Virus record (IMG/VR): IMGVR_UViG_3300047550_000206
Location: 1-23,855 of that record
Length of the DNA stretch: 23,855 nt
Source: a virus
Direction: 5' to 3' (one strand)
The first letter of the stretch is position 1. The number at the start of each line of letters is the position of its first letter. Under the pieces are notes generated by a model. That model saw only the letters and a list, made by a program, of their open reading frames with translations. It did not search any database and was not told the origin of the DNA. The translations under genes were made by a program, and so were the position numbers. Of the stretch, positions 1-7,568 are shown piece after piece.

Positions 1-1694
1 AGTAAGCGTTTAAAGTTCTTAGGTTCTAGTGTTCCATACCTAATATAACCAGTAGTTAAATAACCGCTAGACGTAAGAGTAGATGCATCTTCAATATTAA
101 TTGAACCTACTTTATTAACTTTAGCAAGGCTTGATGATACGGCTGTAGATGATACGTTGCTAGCAGTTTTGGCGTAGGTAAATGTAGTAGTTGTAGGTAC
201 GCTAGTAACTGTAAACTTACCATTAAATGTTGAGTCAACACCCTCTACCCATACCTGGTCATCAACTGCAAGTCCGTGTGCAGATGAAGTGGTTAGGGTT
301 GCTACGTTAGATGTTAACGCCTTGTTAGTAATAGTGCCAGCATTAACTGCTGTAGTAACAAAGACAAGTCTACTTGTATCTCCAGCGAAAGCACAACCAG
401 TAGTTTCATATCCTGATATAGTGCTCACATATAAATCGTTTGCATACGCAAAGCGCAATGTTTCTATTTCATTACCAAGGTCAATACGGATGACTCCAGG
501 AGCACCATCTACGCCAGTTGCACACCAGACGAATCTGTCTCGTGCAGCAAAGTCATAGCAAGGCTGAGTGGTTTCCACAATGAGTGGACCATAGTTAATG
601 GAGCCATCTTGGTCAGAGACAACTGCTGCACGGATTCCCTTGTTTGTCCCTATCATCATATAACCTAAGTAGTAGTAAATCTTGTGGATGATTTCACCAA
701 CTGGCATCTCTGCTGCAGTAATGGCTGTGGTAAGGGTTGGCATAACGCCAGATGTATTAAGAGTAAACTTGTAGATAAATGATTGAATACCGCTATAGCC
801 AGCAATATAGATAGCAGGACCAGATGCTGTGATAGATGTAAATACTACGTCATCATCTGAATGGGTATACAAAGCAGTAGGTAAAGATGATGCAGATGAG
901 GATAGTTCAAATATCTTATTGTTTATACAAAGTACAATACGGTCTTTAACATACTCCATTACACCCTTGCTGATTACAATGCTATTAGTTTTAAACATTT
1001 CAGTAGCAGCATCACCAGATGTAAGGGTCAAAGCCTTCTTATAAAGAACAGTTTTATCTACACCTGAATCAAGAATACGGATAGCCCAATAAGCAGTAGT
1101 GCCGTCATCGCAGATTGCATAGACAGGATAGTCTGTGCCTGCAGCAGAATCTATAAAGTGAGTAACAGTTCCATCTGCAGCAATCTTATCTACATCATAC
1201 TCATCCCATAGTAGGATGCCATCAGTAGTGCCGTACTTAATTGAGCGTGCTTGTTGAAATGCTTTACCATTAGATTGAACAGGGCCAGTTGTATAGTGAG
1301 TAGAGGTTGTATTCTTAAGTAGAGTTACCTCGCCCTTAGTCCAGACATTAACACCCTTGCTATCTGTATATCTATGGGCAACTGTCTCGCCAGCAGATGG
1401 GTCATAGAACTTAATGCCCTCTCCACCGTGGAAAGATGATTGACTTCTAATCCACCAACCAGTAAGTGATTGCTCACCTGGCTCTGCTCCATTATCAAAC
1501 TGGTCCTTCTTGTAAGGTGCAGTCTGTCTAATGTATGGACGTTGGTCATTTATGGCATAGAAGAATGGTTGTCCACCAACTGCTACATCATATGAGTCAG
1601 ATGTGTTTTGCCAGTATTGGCTTGTAGAAACAATACCAACATCAACAGCAATGGCACGTTCTGCTCTGCCTTCGGTCAGGTCTCTTCCAGCCAC
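1..1694 (-). CDS. large beta-rich tail protein, 3' end cut by window edge
   Basis: Open for 564 codons with no stop up to the window edge, so the C-terminus is missing. The start is GTG at 1694, four bases after AAGGAG (1699-1704), and follows the stop of the upstream gene by 12 bases. The translation is rich in Thr, Ser, Gly and aromatic residues in alternating beta-strand patterns. Residues around 65-105 hold a Trp-Trp-Ile-Arg-Ser-Gln-Ser-Ser-Phe-His stretch followed by Asp-Ser-Lys-Gly-Val-Asn-Val-Trp-Thr-Lys-Gly, which I recognise from tail proteins of environmental phages. The middle (about 110-440) looks like repeated beta-propeller blades. Near residues 460-520 there is a small Ig-like module of the 'LTT..HGL..DD.V.V.GV...FNG.F.VT.V...TFTYA' type. 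By position and size it could be the tail hub or nozzle, like T7 gp12, but that is inference. The structural assignment is fairly sure; the exact role is not. Confidence 0.8.
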   Translation of the reverse strand, partial: MAGRDLTEGRAERAIAVDVGIVSTSQYWQNTSDSYDVAVGGQPFFYAINDQRPYIRQTAPYKKDQFDNGAEPGEQSLTGWWIRSQSSFHGGEGIKFYDPSAGETVAHRYTDSKGVNVWTKGEVTLLKNTTSTHYTTGPVQSNGKAFQQARSIKYGTTDGILLWDEYDVDKIAADGTVTHFIDSAAGTDYPVYAICDDGTTAYWAIRILDSGVDKTVLYKKALTLTSGDAATEMFKTNSIVISKGVMEYVKDRIVLCINNKIFELSSSASSLPTALYTHSDDDVVFTSITASGPAIYIAGYSGIQSFIYKFTLNTSGVMPTLTTAITAAEMPVGEIIHKIYYYLGYMMIGTNKGIRAAVVSDQDGSINYGPLIVETTQPCYDFAARDRFVWCATGVDGAPGVIRIDLGNEIETLRFAYANDLYVSTISGYETTGCAFAGDTSRLVFVTTAVNAGTITNKALTSNVATLTTSSAHGLAVDDQVWVEGVDSTFNGKFTVTSVPTTTTFTYAKTASNVSSTAVSSSLAKVNKVGSINIEDASTLTSSGYLTTGYIRYGTLEPKNFKRL

Positions 1695-1706
1695 AGTGCT
1701 CCTTAA

Positions 1707-1952
1707 TTAAGAAAGTAAAAGTTTTGCTTGTTCTTCTGTAATACCTAGTTGTGCTAGTAGTGCTGTCTTAGCCTGCGCTTTTGCAACATCCTGTTCTGTT
1801 TTCCAAGCATCATATTGAGCAAAGCCCGCTTCAAACTCTGCTTTAGTAATTGGCTCTGCTTCAATAAATTGGATGCCTTCATAATCATTACCAGTTATTG
1901 CCCAACCACCATTTGGTATTAACATATTTAATACATCTGAACCTTTAGCCAT
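1707..1952 (-). CDS. 81-residue small helical protein after the second fibre gene
   Basis: Chosen start is the ATG at 1952, which overlaps the upstream stop as TAATG; AGGTG lies six bases upstream. A longer reading to 1991 would run back into the fibre gene in another frame and add a Cys/Asn-rich tail that does not look real. The N-terminal half (MAKGSDVLNMLIPNGGW and on) is compact. The C-terminal half is helical (Lys/Ala/Gln/Glu) and ends in an 'LLAQLGITEEQAKLLLS' element that resembles the end of the 74-residue protein at 2663-2887. Small proteins of this kind next to fibre genes are often fibre-assembly chaperones or short tail-associated proteins. No specific family was recognised, so the role stays open. 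Confidence 0.75.
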   Translation of the reverse strand: MAKGSDVLNMLIPNGGWAITGNDYEGIQFIEAEPITKAEFEAGFAQYDAWKTEQDVAKAQAKTALLAQLGITEEQAKLLLS

Positions 1953-2653
1953 TATGCACCTATTTCTATTAAAACAATTGTTGAAACGCAAGTTCCTGAA
2001 CCATTAACATAAGTAGTTCCAGTTGCATCCTGATTATTAAATTGTGTTTTATATGTAGTTGAGGATGTTGTTGATGGTTCATCTAAATAACTAGCACTCA
2101 TAGAAGCCCATTGATAGTAAAGACCTGAATTTGAATTTCCCATATTTTGTGCTATTTGCAAAATATCCGTTGCACCTCTTAATAATTTCATTCTCATTCT
2201 AGTATCACCAGTTTTTGCACACTCTTGATGATTTACTAAAACTAAAACTTTACTAGTGTTTAGTGTTGGAGTAATGCTTGCACTTAAACCTGTATCAACA
2301 TAAGTCGCTGTTGTAGATGATACTCCTGTGGATGTTGAACCATATACAACCTGCAAAACTTTTCCACCAGCAGCAACAGCAGCCCATTTAAGACCAGTTG
2401 CTGTAGAACTGTCAGCCGTAAGGACTGTGTTATTAGCACCTACTGCAAGTCTAGCGACAGTATCAGCAGCAGTGGCTGCAATAATGTCACCCTTAGCATC
2501 TACAATAGTTGGATTGATTGCAGAGGCGGAACCTATCTTGCTATCTATCTGTGTCTGAATAGCAGAAGAGACACCATCTAGGTAGCCTAACTCTGTTGCA
2601 GATACGGTAGAGGGTGCAGGGGCTGCACTCGCTATATCACGGGCTTTAGTCAT
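1952..2653 (-). CDS. tail fibre / receptor-binding-like protein, 233 residues
   Basis: Starts at ATG 2653 with AAGGA six bases upstream, and its stop overlaps the next ATG. Residues 1-45 carry an N-terminal motif (TVSATELGYLDGVSSAIQTQ) common in fibre proteins of aquatic phages. Residues about 52-92 are a module (DAKGDIIAATAADT to LKWAA) that is also found near the C-terminus of the 669-residue fibre in this window. Residues 98-233 form a Thr/Ser/Gly-rich beta domain with an aromatic patch (GLYYQWASMSASYLDE) and end in a short hydrophobic strand, STIVLIEIGA. This order (attachment motif, linker module, beta tip) suits a receptor-binding protein. The receptor cannot be told from sequence. The last codons (GGT GCA TAA) also carry the ribosome-binding site of the next gene. 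Confidence 0.85.
   Translation of the reverse strand: MTKARDIASAAPAPSTVSATELGYLDGVSSAIQTQIDSKIGSASAINPTIVDAKGDIIAATAADTVARLAVGANNTVLTADSSTATGLKWAAVAAGGKVLQVVYGSTSTGVSSTTATYVDTGLSASITPTLNTSKVLVLVNHQECAKTGDTRMRMKLLRGATDILQIAQNMGNSNSGLYYQWASMSASYLDEPSTTSSTTYKTQFNNQDATGTTYVNGSGTCVSTIVLIEIGA
2378..2500 (-). repeat. 123-base module, copy in the 233-residue fibre
   Basis: Encodes the 41 codons from DAKGDIIAATAADT to LKWAA. Aligns without gaps to 5671-5793; a hand count gives about 85 of 123 identical bases. Confidence 0.75.
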
Positions 2654-2662
2654 TAGTTGTCC

Positions 2663-2887
2663 TTACTTGGTAAGTGCTGCGATTTCCTCGGCTGTTAGAC
2701 CAAGGGATAATAACTTCTGTTGTGCTGCTCCTTTGGCTGCAAGGCGGGCAGCCTCTTCAGCCTCTCTTGCTGCTTGCTCTGCTGCAAATGCTGCTGCATC
2801 TGCCTCACGTTGAGCAATCTCTTCGGCAGTTAGTTCTACCTCAGTAGTTACTCCTGTGGAACAGTCCACGATTAGTTTAGTTGGCAT
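2663..2887 (-). CDS. 74-residue Ala/Glu-rich coiled-coil protein
   Basis: Preceded by a strong AAGGAG six bases before the ATG. Residues 1-18 are a short beta-like head (MPTKLIVDCSTGVTTEVEL). Residues 19-60 are almost pure Ala/Glu/Gln/Arg helix with heptad spacing and little else, so a coiled coil is likely. The end, 'LLSLGLTAEEIAALTK', resembles the C-terminus of the 81-residue protein at 1707-1952. It sits between two receptor-binding-type genes, which fits a fibre-assembly helper or small tail-associated protein. No enzymatic motif is present. The single Cys at residue 9 has no partner. The gene is clearly coding; its function is inferred from place only. Confidence 0.75.
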   Translation of the reverse strand: MPTKLIVDCSTGVTTEVELTAEEIAQREADAAAFAAEQAAREAEEAARLAAKGAAQQKLLSLGLTAEEIAALTK

Positions 2888-2904
2888 TGTTTCTCCTTAG
2901 TTGA

Positions 2905-3420
2905 TTATGAGTTCTTGATTCCGTATAGGTAAAAGGTTGAGTTCACTTTAAAATTAGATGAACCAGAATTTGTTATAACAATATTAGTTATTGCTCCAGT
3001 ATCATTAAAAATAGTTGAATCAATTTCTGTAAAGTTAGAAGTTCCATTATTTTCAACAACAGAATAACAATACGCTGGTTTCCGTTTAGTAGTAGAAGTA
3101 TAGTCAGTAAAATAAATTTCTGCATTACTAAAAAGATTGGCAGTATTATTATCTGCTATAGAGTTTCCATAAATTCTATATCCGCTACCAGAACCAGAGT
3201 TAGAACCAGAAGTACTACCATAGCCATACATACCATACCAACTATAACTAGTTGAATTACTATTTATAACTAAATTAAAATTTGTTCTAGTATCCGCATA
3301 AGTATCTCTAACAGATAATATTAATTTTAAATCAGTATAGGTTTGTGGTATTGAAGCAAACTCAACACTACTTACTGCGCTGCTTAAAGTTTTACCTTCT
3401 ATGAGTTTAAACGTAGCCAT
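2905..3420 (-). CDS. LYGI-family tail-tip-like protein, 171 residues (paralogue 4)
   Basis: Last of four neighbouring paralogues. The N-terminal region has the shared 'VEFASIPQTYTDLKL' strand pair (about residues 18-32). The C-terminal region ends 'NSTFYLYGIKNS', the Phe-x-Leu-Tyr-Gly-Ile signature of the group. Between them lies a very Ser/Gly/Asn/Tyr-rich segment (about 55-95: SWYGMYGYGSTSGSNSGSGS) that differs from the other copies and is the likely variable surface. Its ATG overlaps the upstream stop (TAATG). A role in receptor binding or virion decoration is inferred from its place among fibre genes. Only this member ends in KNS instead of Ala, and after it the tight seams stop: a 17-base spacer with a new AAGGAG follows. 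Confidence 0.8.
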   Translation of the reverse strand: MATFKLIEGKTLSSAVSSVEFASIPQTYTDLKLILSVRDTYADTRTNFNLVINSNSTSYSWYGMYGYGSTSGSNSGSGSGYRIYGNSIADNNTANLFSNAEIYFTDYTSTTKRKPAYCYSVVENNGTSNFTEIDSTIFNDTGAITNIVITNSGSSNFKVNSTFYLYGIKNS

Positions 3421-3917
3421 TATGCCGCCTGTATTCCATATAGTGTGAACATTGAATTTGCTGCAAAAGTTGCGCTACCACTACCAGTTATAGTAATTGT
3501 GTTTATTGCAGCAGTATTACGCCAAAGACCTGTCCATAATTGATTCATTTCTCCCGCAAACATAAAAGAGAAAAAAATGGTTTTATAGGTAGTTGTATTT
3601 GAGTAGTTAAAAAAATTCCAAACATCTACAGAATATCTTTCACTGGCTTCATTTCCTGGACCAGAAGTATAAAGTTCATTCATATTATTAAATCTACCTG
3701 AAGATACTCCAGCGACAAGATATGTATTAGAATAGTTAGAGCCAGTATCTCCATTAAATCTAATATGAGTATTTTGAGAACCAGTAGTAACATTGTCAAA
3801 TCTACGAGTAGCAACTAAAACTAAGTCAGTATAAGTATTGGGAATACTTGAAAAAGTTACAGTTCCAGTTGCACTACCTAAAGTAGTTGTTGCTATTGGG
3901 GTATATGTTTTAGCCAT
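3420..3917 (-). CDS. LYGI-family tail-tip-like protein, 165 residues (paralogue 3)
   Basis: The N-terminus (MAKTYTPIATTTLGSATG) leads into 'VTFSSIPNTYTDLVL', matching the strand pair in the neighbouring copies. It ends 'TITGSGSATFAANSMFTLYGIQAA', the group's C-terminal signature. The centre (about 40-130) is Asn/Thr/Tyr/Phe-rich and has little in common with the neighbours, which fits a diverging binding surface. Translation starts two bases after the upstream stop; GGGAG in the last codons of the upstream gene acts as ribosome-binding site. Length fits a single small beta-sandwich. No signal peptide or catalytic motif is visible. Assignment to the same family as 2905-3420, 3920-4753 and 4757-5218 is seen directly; the receptor-binding role is inference. 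Confidence 0.8.
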   Translation of the reverse strand: MAKTYTPIATTTLGSATGTVTFSSIPNTYTDLVLVATRRFDNVTTGSQNTHIRFNGDTGSNYSNTYLVAGVSSGRFNNMNELYTSGPGNEASERYSVDVWNFFNYSNTTTYKTIFFSFMFAGEMNQLWTGLWRNTAAINTITITGSGSATFAANSMFTLYGIQAA

Positions 3918-3919
3918 TA

Positions 3920-4753
3920 TTATGCTCCCTGTATTCCGTATAAAGCAAAATGTGAATACTGTGCAAAAGAACCACCACTATAATCTTGCAACTTAATGTT
4001 TGTTACAGCACTTGTATCTCGCCACATACCACTCATCATAGATAAATTTTCACTACTACTATTATTTGACCAACCGCTTATACTTCTATTGGTAGTATTT
4101 TTATTAGTATTTGAATAATCAAATATATCTATAACAAATCCGCTAAATGCGTTGTTGCCATTATTTGCACTATCAAACGCATAAGCACTTGTAGTACTTG
4201 CATTTTGAAAATATCCAACTCCAACGCTTGCGCCATTACCTCCAAAGTAGTGGGAATTGTAATTACTGCCTGAATCATTATTGTATCTAATAGTGCAGTT
4301 AGCGCCAGAATTATTGGTTTGTTGTGATATTCCTCTAATTTGTAAATGAACATAGGTTTGCGGTATTGAAGCAAACTCAATAGATGAAGTTCCTCCTGAA
4401 CCAACGGTAACAGTTGCTATTGGTTCATAATTACCACTTTCTGTAGGAACAGCAGAACCACTTGCAGAACTATACTCGCCAGTGCCAGTCTCATTAACAC
4501 CAGCAACTGAGATAGTATAAGAAGTTCCTGCAGTTAATCCAGTTACATTGATAGGGCTAGTTGAACCAGTAGCAGTTATATTACCAGGATTAGACTTGGC
4601 AATATAAGAACGGGTTGGTCCACCTGCACCACCTGAGTAAGCAGTAAAGGCAATAGATACAGATTCTCCACCAGCAGTAGCCGTACCAATAGTAGGCGGT
4701 GTTGGTATGTCTAGTATCTTACCTTTAACTTTAGATAGACGACCTGATGCCAT
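3920..4753 (-). CDS. fibronectin-III + LYGI tail-tip-like protein, 277 residues (paralogue 2)
   Basis: Two parts are visible. Residues about 15-105 form a fibronectin type III domain: the Pro-rich entry (IPTPPTIGTATAGGESVSI), 'AYSGGAGGPTRSYIAKS', the typical 'INVTGLTAGTSYTISVAGVN' strand and 'GTGEYSSASGSAVPT'. Residues about 110-277 are a paralogue of the neighbouring proteins, with 'IEFASIPQTYVHLQI' and the ending 'SHFALYGIQGA'. Fn3 domains in phage tail proteins usually act as spacers or weak carbohydrate binders. This is the only one of the four copies with an extra domain, so it looks like a fusion that lengthens the tip protein. It starts three bases after the upstream stop. Strong as a structural call, inferred as a receptor-binding protein. 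Confidence 0.85.
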   Translation of the reverse strand: MASGRLSKVKGKILDIPTPPTIGTATAGGESVSIAFTAYSGGAGGPTRSYIAKSNPGNITATGSTSPINVTGLTAGTSYTISVAGVNETGTGEYSSASGSAVPTESGNYEPIATVTVGSGGTSSIEFASIPQTYVHLQIRGISQQTNNSGANCTIRYNNDSGSNYNSHYFGGNGASVGVGYFQNASTTSAYAFDSANNGNNAFSGFVIDIFDYSNTNKNTTNRSISGWSNNSSSENLSMMSGMWRDTSAVTNIKLQDYSGGSFAQYSHFALYGIQGA

Positions 4754-4756
4754 AGT

Positions 4757-5218
4757 TTAAGCCACGATTCCGTATAGGTAGAAAGTTCCGCCAGTAAATG
4801 TCGATGAGCCATCATTTGTATATACCACAAGACTGGTTACGGCTACAGTATCAATAAATGCATCTTGGTCATTTTGAGGAAATCCTGAGTTATAACTAGT
4901 AGCAACACGCTTTGGGGTAGTTTTATCTACATCAAAAATTTGAAAACTTGCTGCTTGGGAAGAAGAAGTGCTGCCATTTGCAAGAAATTGACTATCTGTA
5001 CCATCATTTCTTACTACCGCATAATTACCTACTGTTGTATTATTATTAGGTCTAACAGCAATATGAGTTGCACCGCTTTTAGTTATAGCCTTACAAGTTA
5101 ACCATAAATGCTTATAACCAGAAAAAGCATTAAAGGTTACGCTTGTTCCAGAAGCAGCCTTGCTTTCAATTAACTGCCATTCTTCTCTGTCTATTGCACT
5201 TACTGAACCTGTAGCCAT
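4757..5218 (-). CDS. LYGI-family tail-tip-like protein, 153 residues (paralogue 1)
   Basis: First and most diverged of the four tandem copies. The entry 'EEWQLIESKAASGTSVTFNAFSG' corresponds to the 'PIATVTVGSG...IEFASIP' region of the others but lacks the Ser-Ile-Pro core. The end, 'VYTNDGSSTFTGGTFYLYGIVA', carries the full signature. The ATG overlaps the upstream stop as TAATG. The sequence is beta-type with no cysteine-rich or catalytic features apart from a single Cys. It follows a small beta protein (5218-5547) and precedes the Fn3-bearing copy. The divergence suggests it split off early or came from another source. Likely tail-tip or decoration protein; ligand unknown. Confidence 0.78.
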   Translation of the reverse strand: MATGSVSAIDREEWQLIESKAASGTSVTFNAFSGYKHLWLTCKAITKSGATHIAVRPNNNTTVGNYAVVRNDGTDSQFLANGSTSSSQAASFQIFDVDKTTPKRVATSYNSGFPQNDQDAFIDTVAVTSLVVYTNDGSSTFTGGTFYLYGIVA

Positions 5219-5547
5219 TACGCAATCTCGCTTCCAAATGCATTGAAGGATAGGTTTGCAGATGAGGCATATACTGTAACCACATCTGTTGTTGCTAGGG
5301 TTAGACCTAGCGTTAAGGTTGTTGTATCAGAGGCTGCAACTGTAGCACCATACACAATGTAGTGTTTGGCTGCTAAAGTTTCTCCTGCTGGTCGTACCGC
5401 AATACGATATGTAGCAGCAGATGATGCTTGGTTACATATAGTAATTGTTGATACTACTGTTGAAGTAGCAGAGGGTACTGTGTATAGAGTTGTTGCGGTT
5501 GTTGCTGAAGGGTTTAATTGCCCCAGCACTTTGTATGTAGTTGCCAT
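5218..5547 (-). CDS. small beta-sandwich virion protein, 109 residues
   Basis: The opening MATTYKVLGQLNPSATTATT followed by 'LYTVPSATSTVVSTITICNQ' is a pattern I know from small tail-associated proteins of aquatic phages. The rest alternates Thr/Ala/Val strands (YRIAVRPAGETLAAKHYIVY, TTTLTLGLTLATTDVVTVYA) and ends 'SFNAFGSEIA'. One compact beta-sandwich is expected. The ribosome-binding site GGGAG lies inside the last codons of the 669-residue fibre gene, so translation of the two is probably coupled. It does not carry the Leu-Tyr-Gly-Ile ending of the next four proteins but shares their Met-Ala-Thr start and compact size. Function beyond a virion or fibre-associated role cannot be stated. 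Confidence 0.8.
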   Translation of the reverse strand: MATTYKVLGQLNPSATTATTLYTVPSATSTVVSTITICNQASSAATYRIAVRPAGETLAAKHYIVYGATVAASDTTTLTLGLTLATTDVVTVYASSANLSFNAFGSEIA

Positions 5548-5550
5548 TGT

Positions 5551-7560
5551 TTACGCTCCCATCAGCATAAAGATTTGTGGATTAGGGTCTGTTGTAATGG
5601 CTCCCCAAGAGGCTGAAGAACCATTTGTTGTTAAATACTTACCGTTGTTACCAGTCTGTGAAGGAAGTCCTGCTGCCCAACTTAGACCAGTTGCTGTACC
5701 TGAGTCTGCAGTTAGAACATATCCATCCACACCTACTGTTAACTTACCTGGTGTATCAGCAGCAGTTGCTACTAGAATATCACCCTTAGCATCAAACAAT
5801 GCTTTATCAATTGCTGTAGCCAAGTCAAAGGCTGTAAAGGTAATAATCTCTAGAATGTCGCTAGCAGCCAAAGCAGCAAGAGAAGCAATACTTGTTCCGT
5901 TGCTTGCTGTATAATCTGTGCCACGAACTAACAGAACACCATTTAGGTATACTTGCTCTTTACCAGCAATATATGAAAGTGTTAAACCATTAGCATCTGT
6001 TCCAGATACTGAAGTCTCACCACCTGACGCTACGAACTTGTATCGGTAGATTGCTGCAGTTGAGGAGATTGAACCCCAAGCAGAACCTGTCCAAGCAAAC
6101 ATAGTTGCAGATACTGAGTTCCAATATAGAGCACCAGTTACTAACGCATTACCATCATTGTCTACAGATGGCGGTGTTGACTTAGCACCTAGGTATCTAT
6201 CATCAAAGGAATCATATGAGGCTTCAGCAGCGGCAGCAGAGGCTGCAGCAGCACTAGCAGAACCAGCCACAGCATCTACATAAGCCTTTGTAGCAGCGTG
6301 TAGGTTAGATGATGGAGCACCTGATAATGTCAGAGCACCAGTCATTGTAGAACCAGACTTAAGGACTACTGTATCTGAGAAGTTGGCTGTATCGTTAAGA
6401 GCAGCAGCAATCTCATTAAGAGTATCTAATGTTCCAGGAGCACCATCAATAAGAGCAGAAATCTCTGTGTCTACATAGCCTTTAGTTGCTGCATCTGTAG
6501 ATACGGAAGGTGTTGCAAGGTTTGTAATGTTTTGGCTATTTGCAGATACTGCGCTAGTAGGAGCAGCCATCTGGTCAAGACGAGATGTACGAACTTGTGT
6601 ATCAAAATTAGAAATAGTTGATGCTGTTTGAGTACCAGTATGGTTAGCACGGGCTAGTGGGTCAGTTGCTAACTTACCTAGTGAGATAGCAGCACTATTA
6701 GAAATATCTGTGTTTACTATTCCACCAGTAAGAGATAACTTACCATAGGTAATTCCAGCAGATGCATTAACATCAGCGTTTACGATAGAACCAGTTGCAA
6801 TAGAAGTTACTAAGTTAACTGAAGTAGAACCATTAAAGGATACGGCTGATGCCTCTACATCTCCAGTTAATTGGAAATCTCTAGCAGTTGCTAATGTAGT
6901 AGCAGTAGCAGCATTACCAGTTGTGCTACCTGCAGAACCAGATACGTTACCAGTAATGTTAGCGGTAATAGTACCAGCAGAGAAGTTACCAGAAGAGTCA
7001 CGGGCTACGATTGCAGAGTTGGTATTAGCAGATGTGGCAGTTGTAGCAGAGTTTGCTACTTTGCCAGCAGTTGAAATTGTAGCAAGTTTACTGTCAGCAA
7101 TTGCTGCAGAACTTGAAATGTTAGAGTTAGCAATGTTGCTGATAGTGTTGCTTGCAGCATCAATTGTTTTGTTAGTAAGAGTCTGGGTATCTGTTGTTCC
7201 CACTACGGAACCAGTTAAACCGTGTACTCCTGAAGATGCTTCAATGTGTGTATTGGCTTCACGATAATCTCTACCAATTGCCATATGCCGTACTACAGCA
7301 CCAGCAGAGTGGGCTACGCCAGTTGAGCCATCAATACCACGAGTAATAGTAAGAGTGTTGGTCGAGACCGCCGTTACATCTACAATTTCTTCAAGCGCTG
7401 TATCTGGGTCTATCACCACCGTAAAGGTTTGGCCAGATGAAATCGTGGCACCACCTAGTAATGAGGTTCCTGATACTACTGTTGCAGAAGTACCAGCAGC
7501 AGTTAATGCTGCAGACAGTGTTGTCTGTTGTGAACGTGAGGAGTATTTGCGTGTTGTCAT
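5551..7560 (-). CDS. main tail fibre protein, 669 residues
   Basis: A long Ser/Thr/Ala/Asn-rich modular protein. Residues 1-105 form the probable virion-anchoring head (FTVVIDPDTALEEIVDV, TRGIDGSTGVAHSAGAVVRH). Around 115-135 is a 'TDTQTLTNKTID' element, and around 185-250 a fibre repeat (ARDSSGNFSAGTITANITGN) as in many marine and freshwater phages. Around 330-430 are two collar-like 'ITNLATP...DAATKGYVD' and 'HAATKAYVD' repeats. Residues about 430-445 are an Ala/Ser helix, followed by a 'DRYLGAKSTPP...GALYWNS' domain. Around 520-575 is the 'EQVYLNGVLLVRGTDYTA' domain. Around 588-630 lies the module duplicated in the 233-residue fibre. It ends 'PQIFMLMGA'. It begins eight bases after the connector gene. 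It probably forms a trimeric fibre; the tip may be completed by the small proteins encoded next. Confidence 0.93.
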   Translation of the reverse strand: MTTRKYSSRSQQTTLSAALTAAGTSATVVSGTSLLGGATISSGQTFTVVIDPDTALEEIVDVTAVSTNTLTITRGIDGSTGVAHSAGAVVRHMAIGRDYREANTHIEASSGVHGLTGSVVGTTDTQTLTNKTIDAASNTISNIANSNISSSAAIADSKLATISTAGKVANSATTATSANTNSAIVARDSSGNFSAGTITANITGNVSGSAGSTTGNAATATTLATARDFQLTGDVEASAVSFNGSTSVNLVTSIATGSIVNADVNASAGITYGKLSLTGGIVNTDISNSAAISLGKLATDPLARANHTGTQTASTISNFDTQVRTSRLDQMAAPTSAVSANSQNITNLATPSVSTDAATKGYVDTEISALIDGAPGTLDTLNEIAAALNDTANFSDTVVLKSGSTMTGALTLSGAPSSNLHAATKAYVDAVAGSASAAAASAAAAEASYDSFDDRYLGAKSTPPSVDNDGNALVTGALYWNSVSATMFAWTGSAWGSISSTAAIYRYKFVASGGETSVSGTDANGLTLSYIAGKEQVYLNGVLLVRGTDYTASNGTSIASLAALAASDILEIITFTAFDLATAIDKALFDAKGDILVATAADTPGKLTVGVDGYVLTADSGTATGLSWAAGLPSQTGNNGKYLTTNGSSASWGAITTDPNPQIFMLMGA
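5671..5793 (-). repeat. 123-base module, copy in the 669-residue fibre
   Basis: Encodes the 41 codons from DAKGDILVATAADT to LSWAA near the fibre C-terminus. It is the partner of 2378-2500, equal in length and in register. Confidence 0.75.
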
Positions 7561-7568
7561 TTATTTAC

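Noticed and set aside
4129-4404. Minus-strand 91-codon frame inside the Fn3-LYGI gene
   Set aside because: An out-of-frame overlap within a gene whose own frame has clear domains; no start signal.
2905-5218. Diversity-generating retroelement acting on the variable tip proteins
   Set aside because: Variable centres suggested it, but no template repeat, variable repeat pair or reverse transcriptase is visible in this window.
5366-5914. Plus-strand open frame of 182 codons
   Set aside because: It lies opposite two well-supported minus-strand genes, spans their boundary, and its translation is only the low-complexity complement of Ala/Thr-rich fibre codons. No ribosome-binding site or neighbour supports it.
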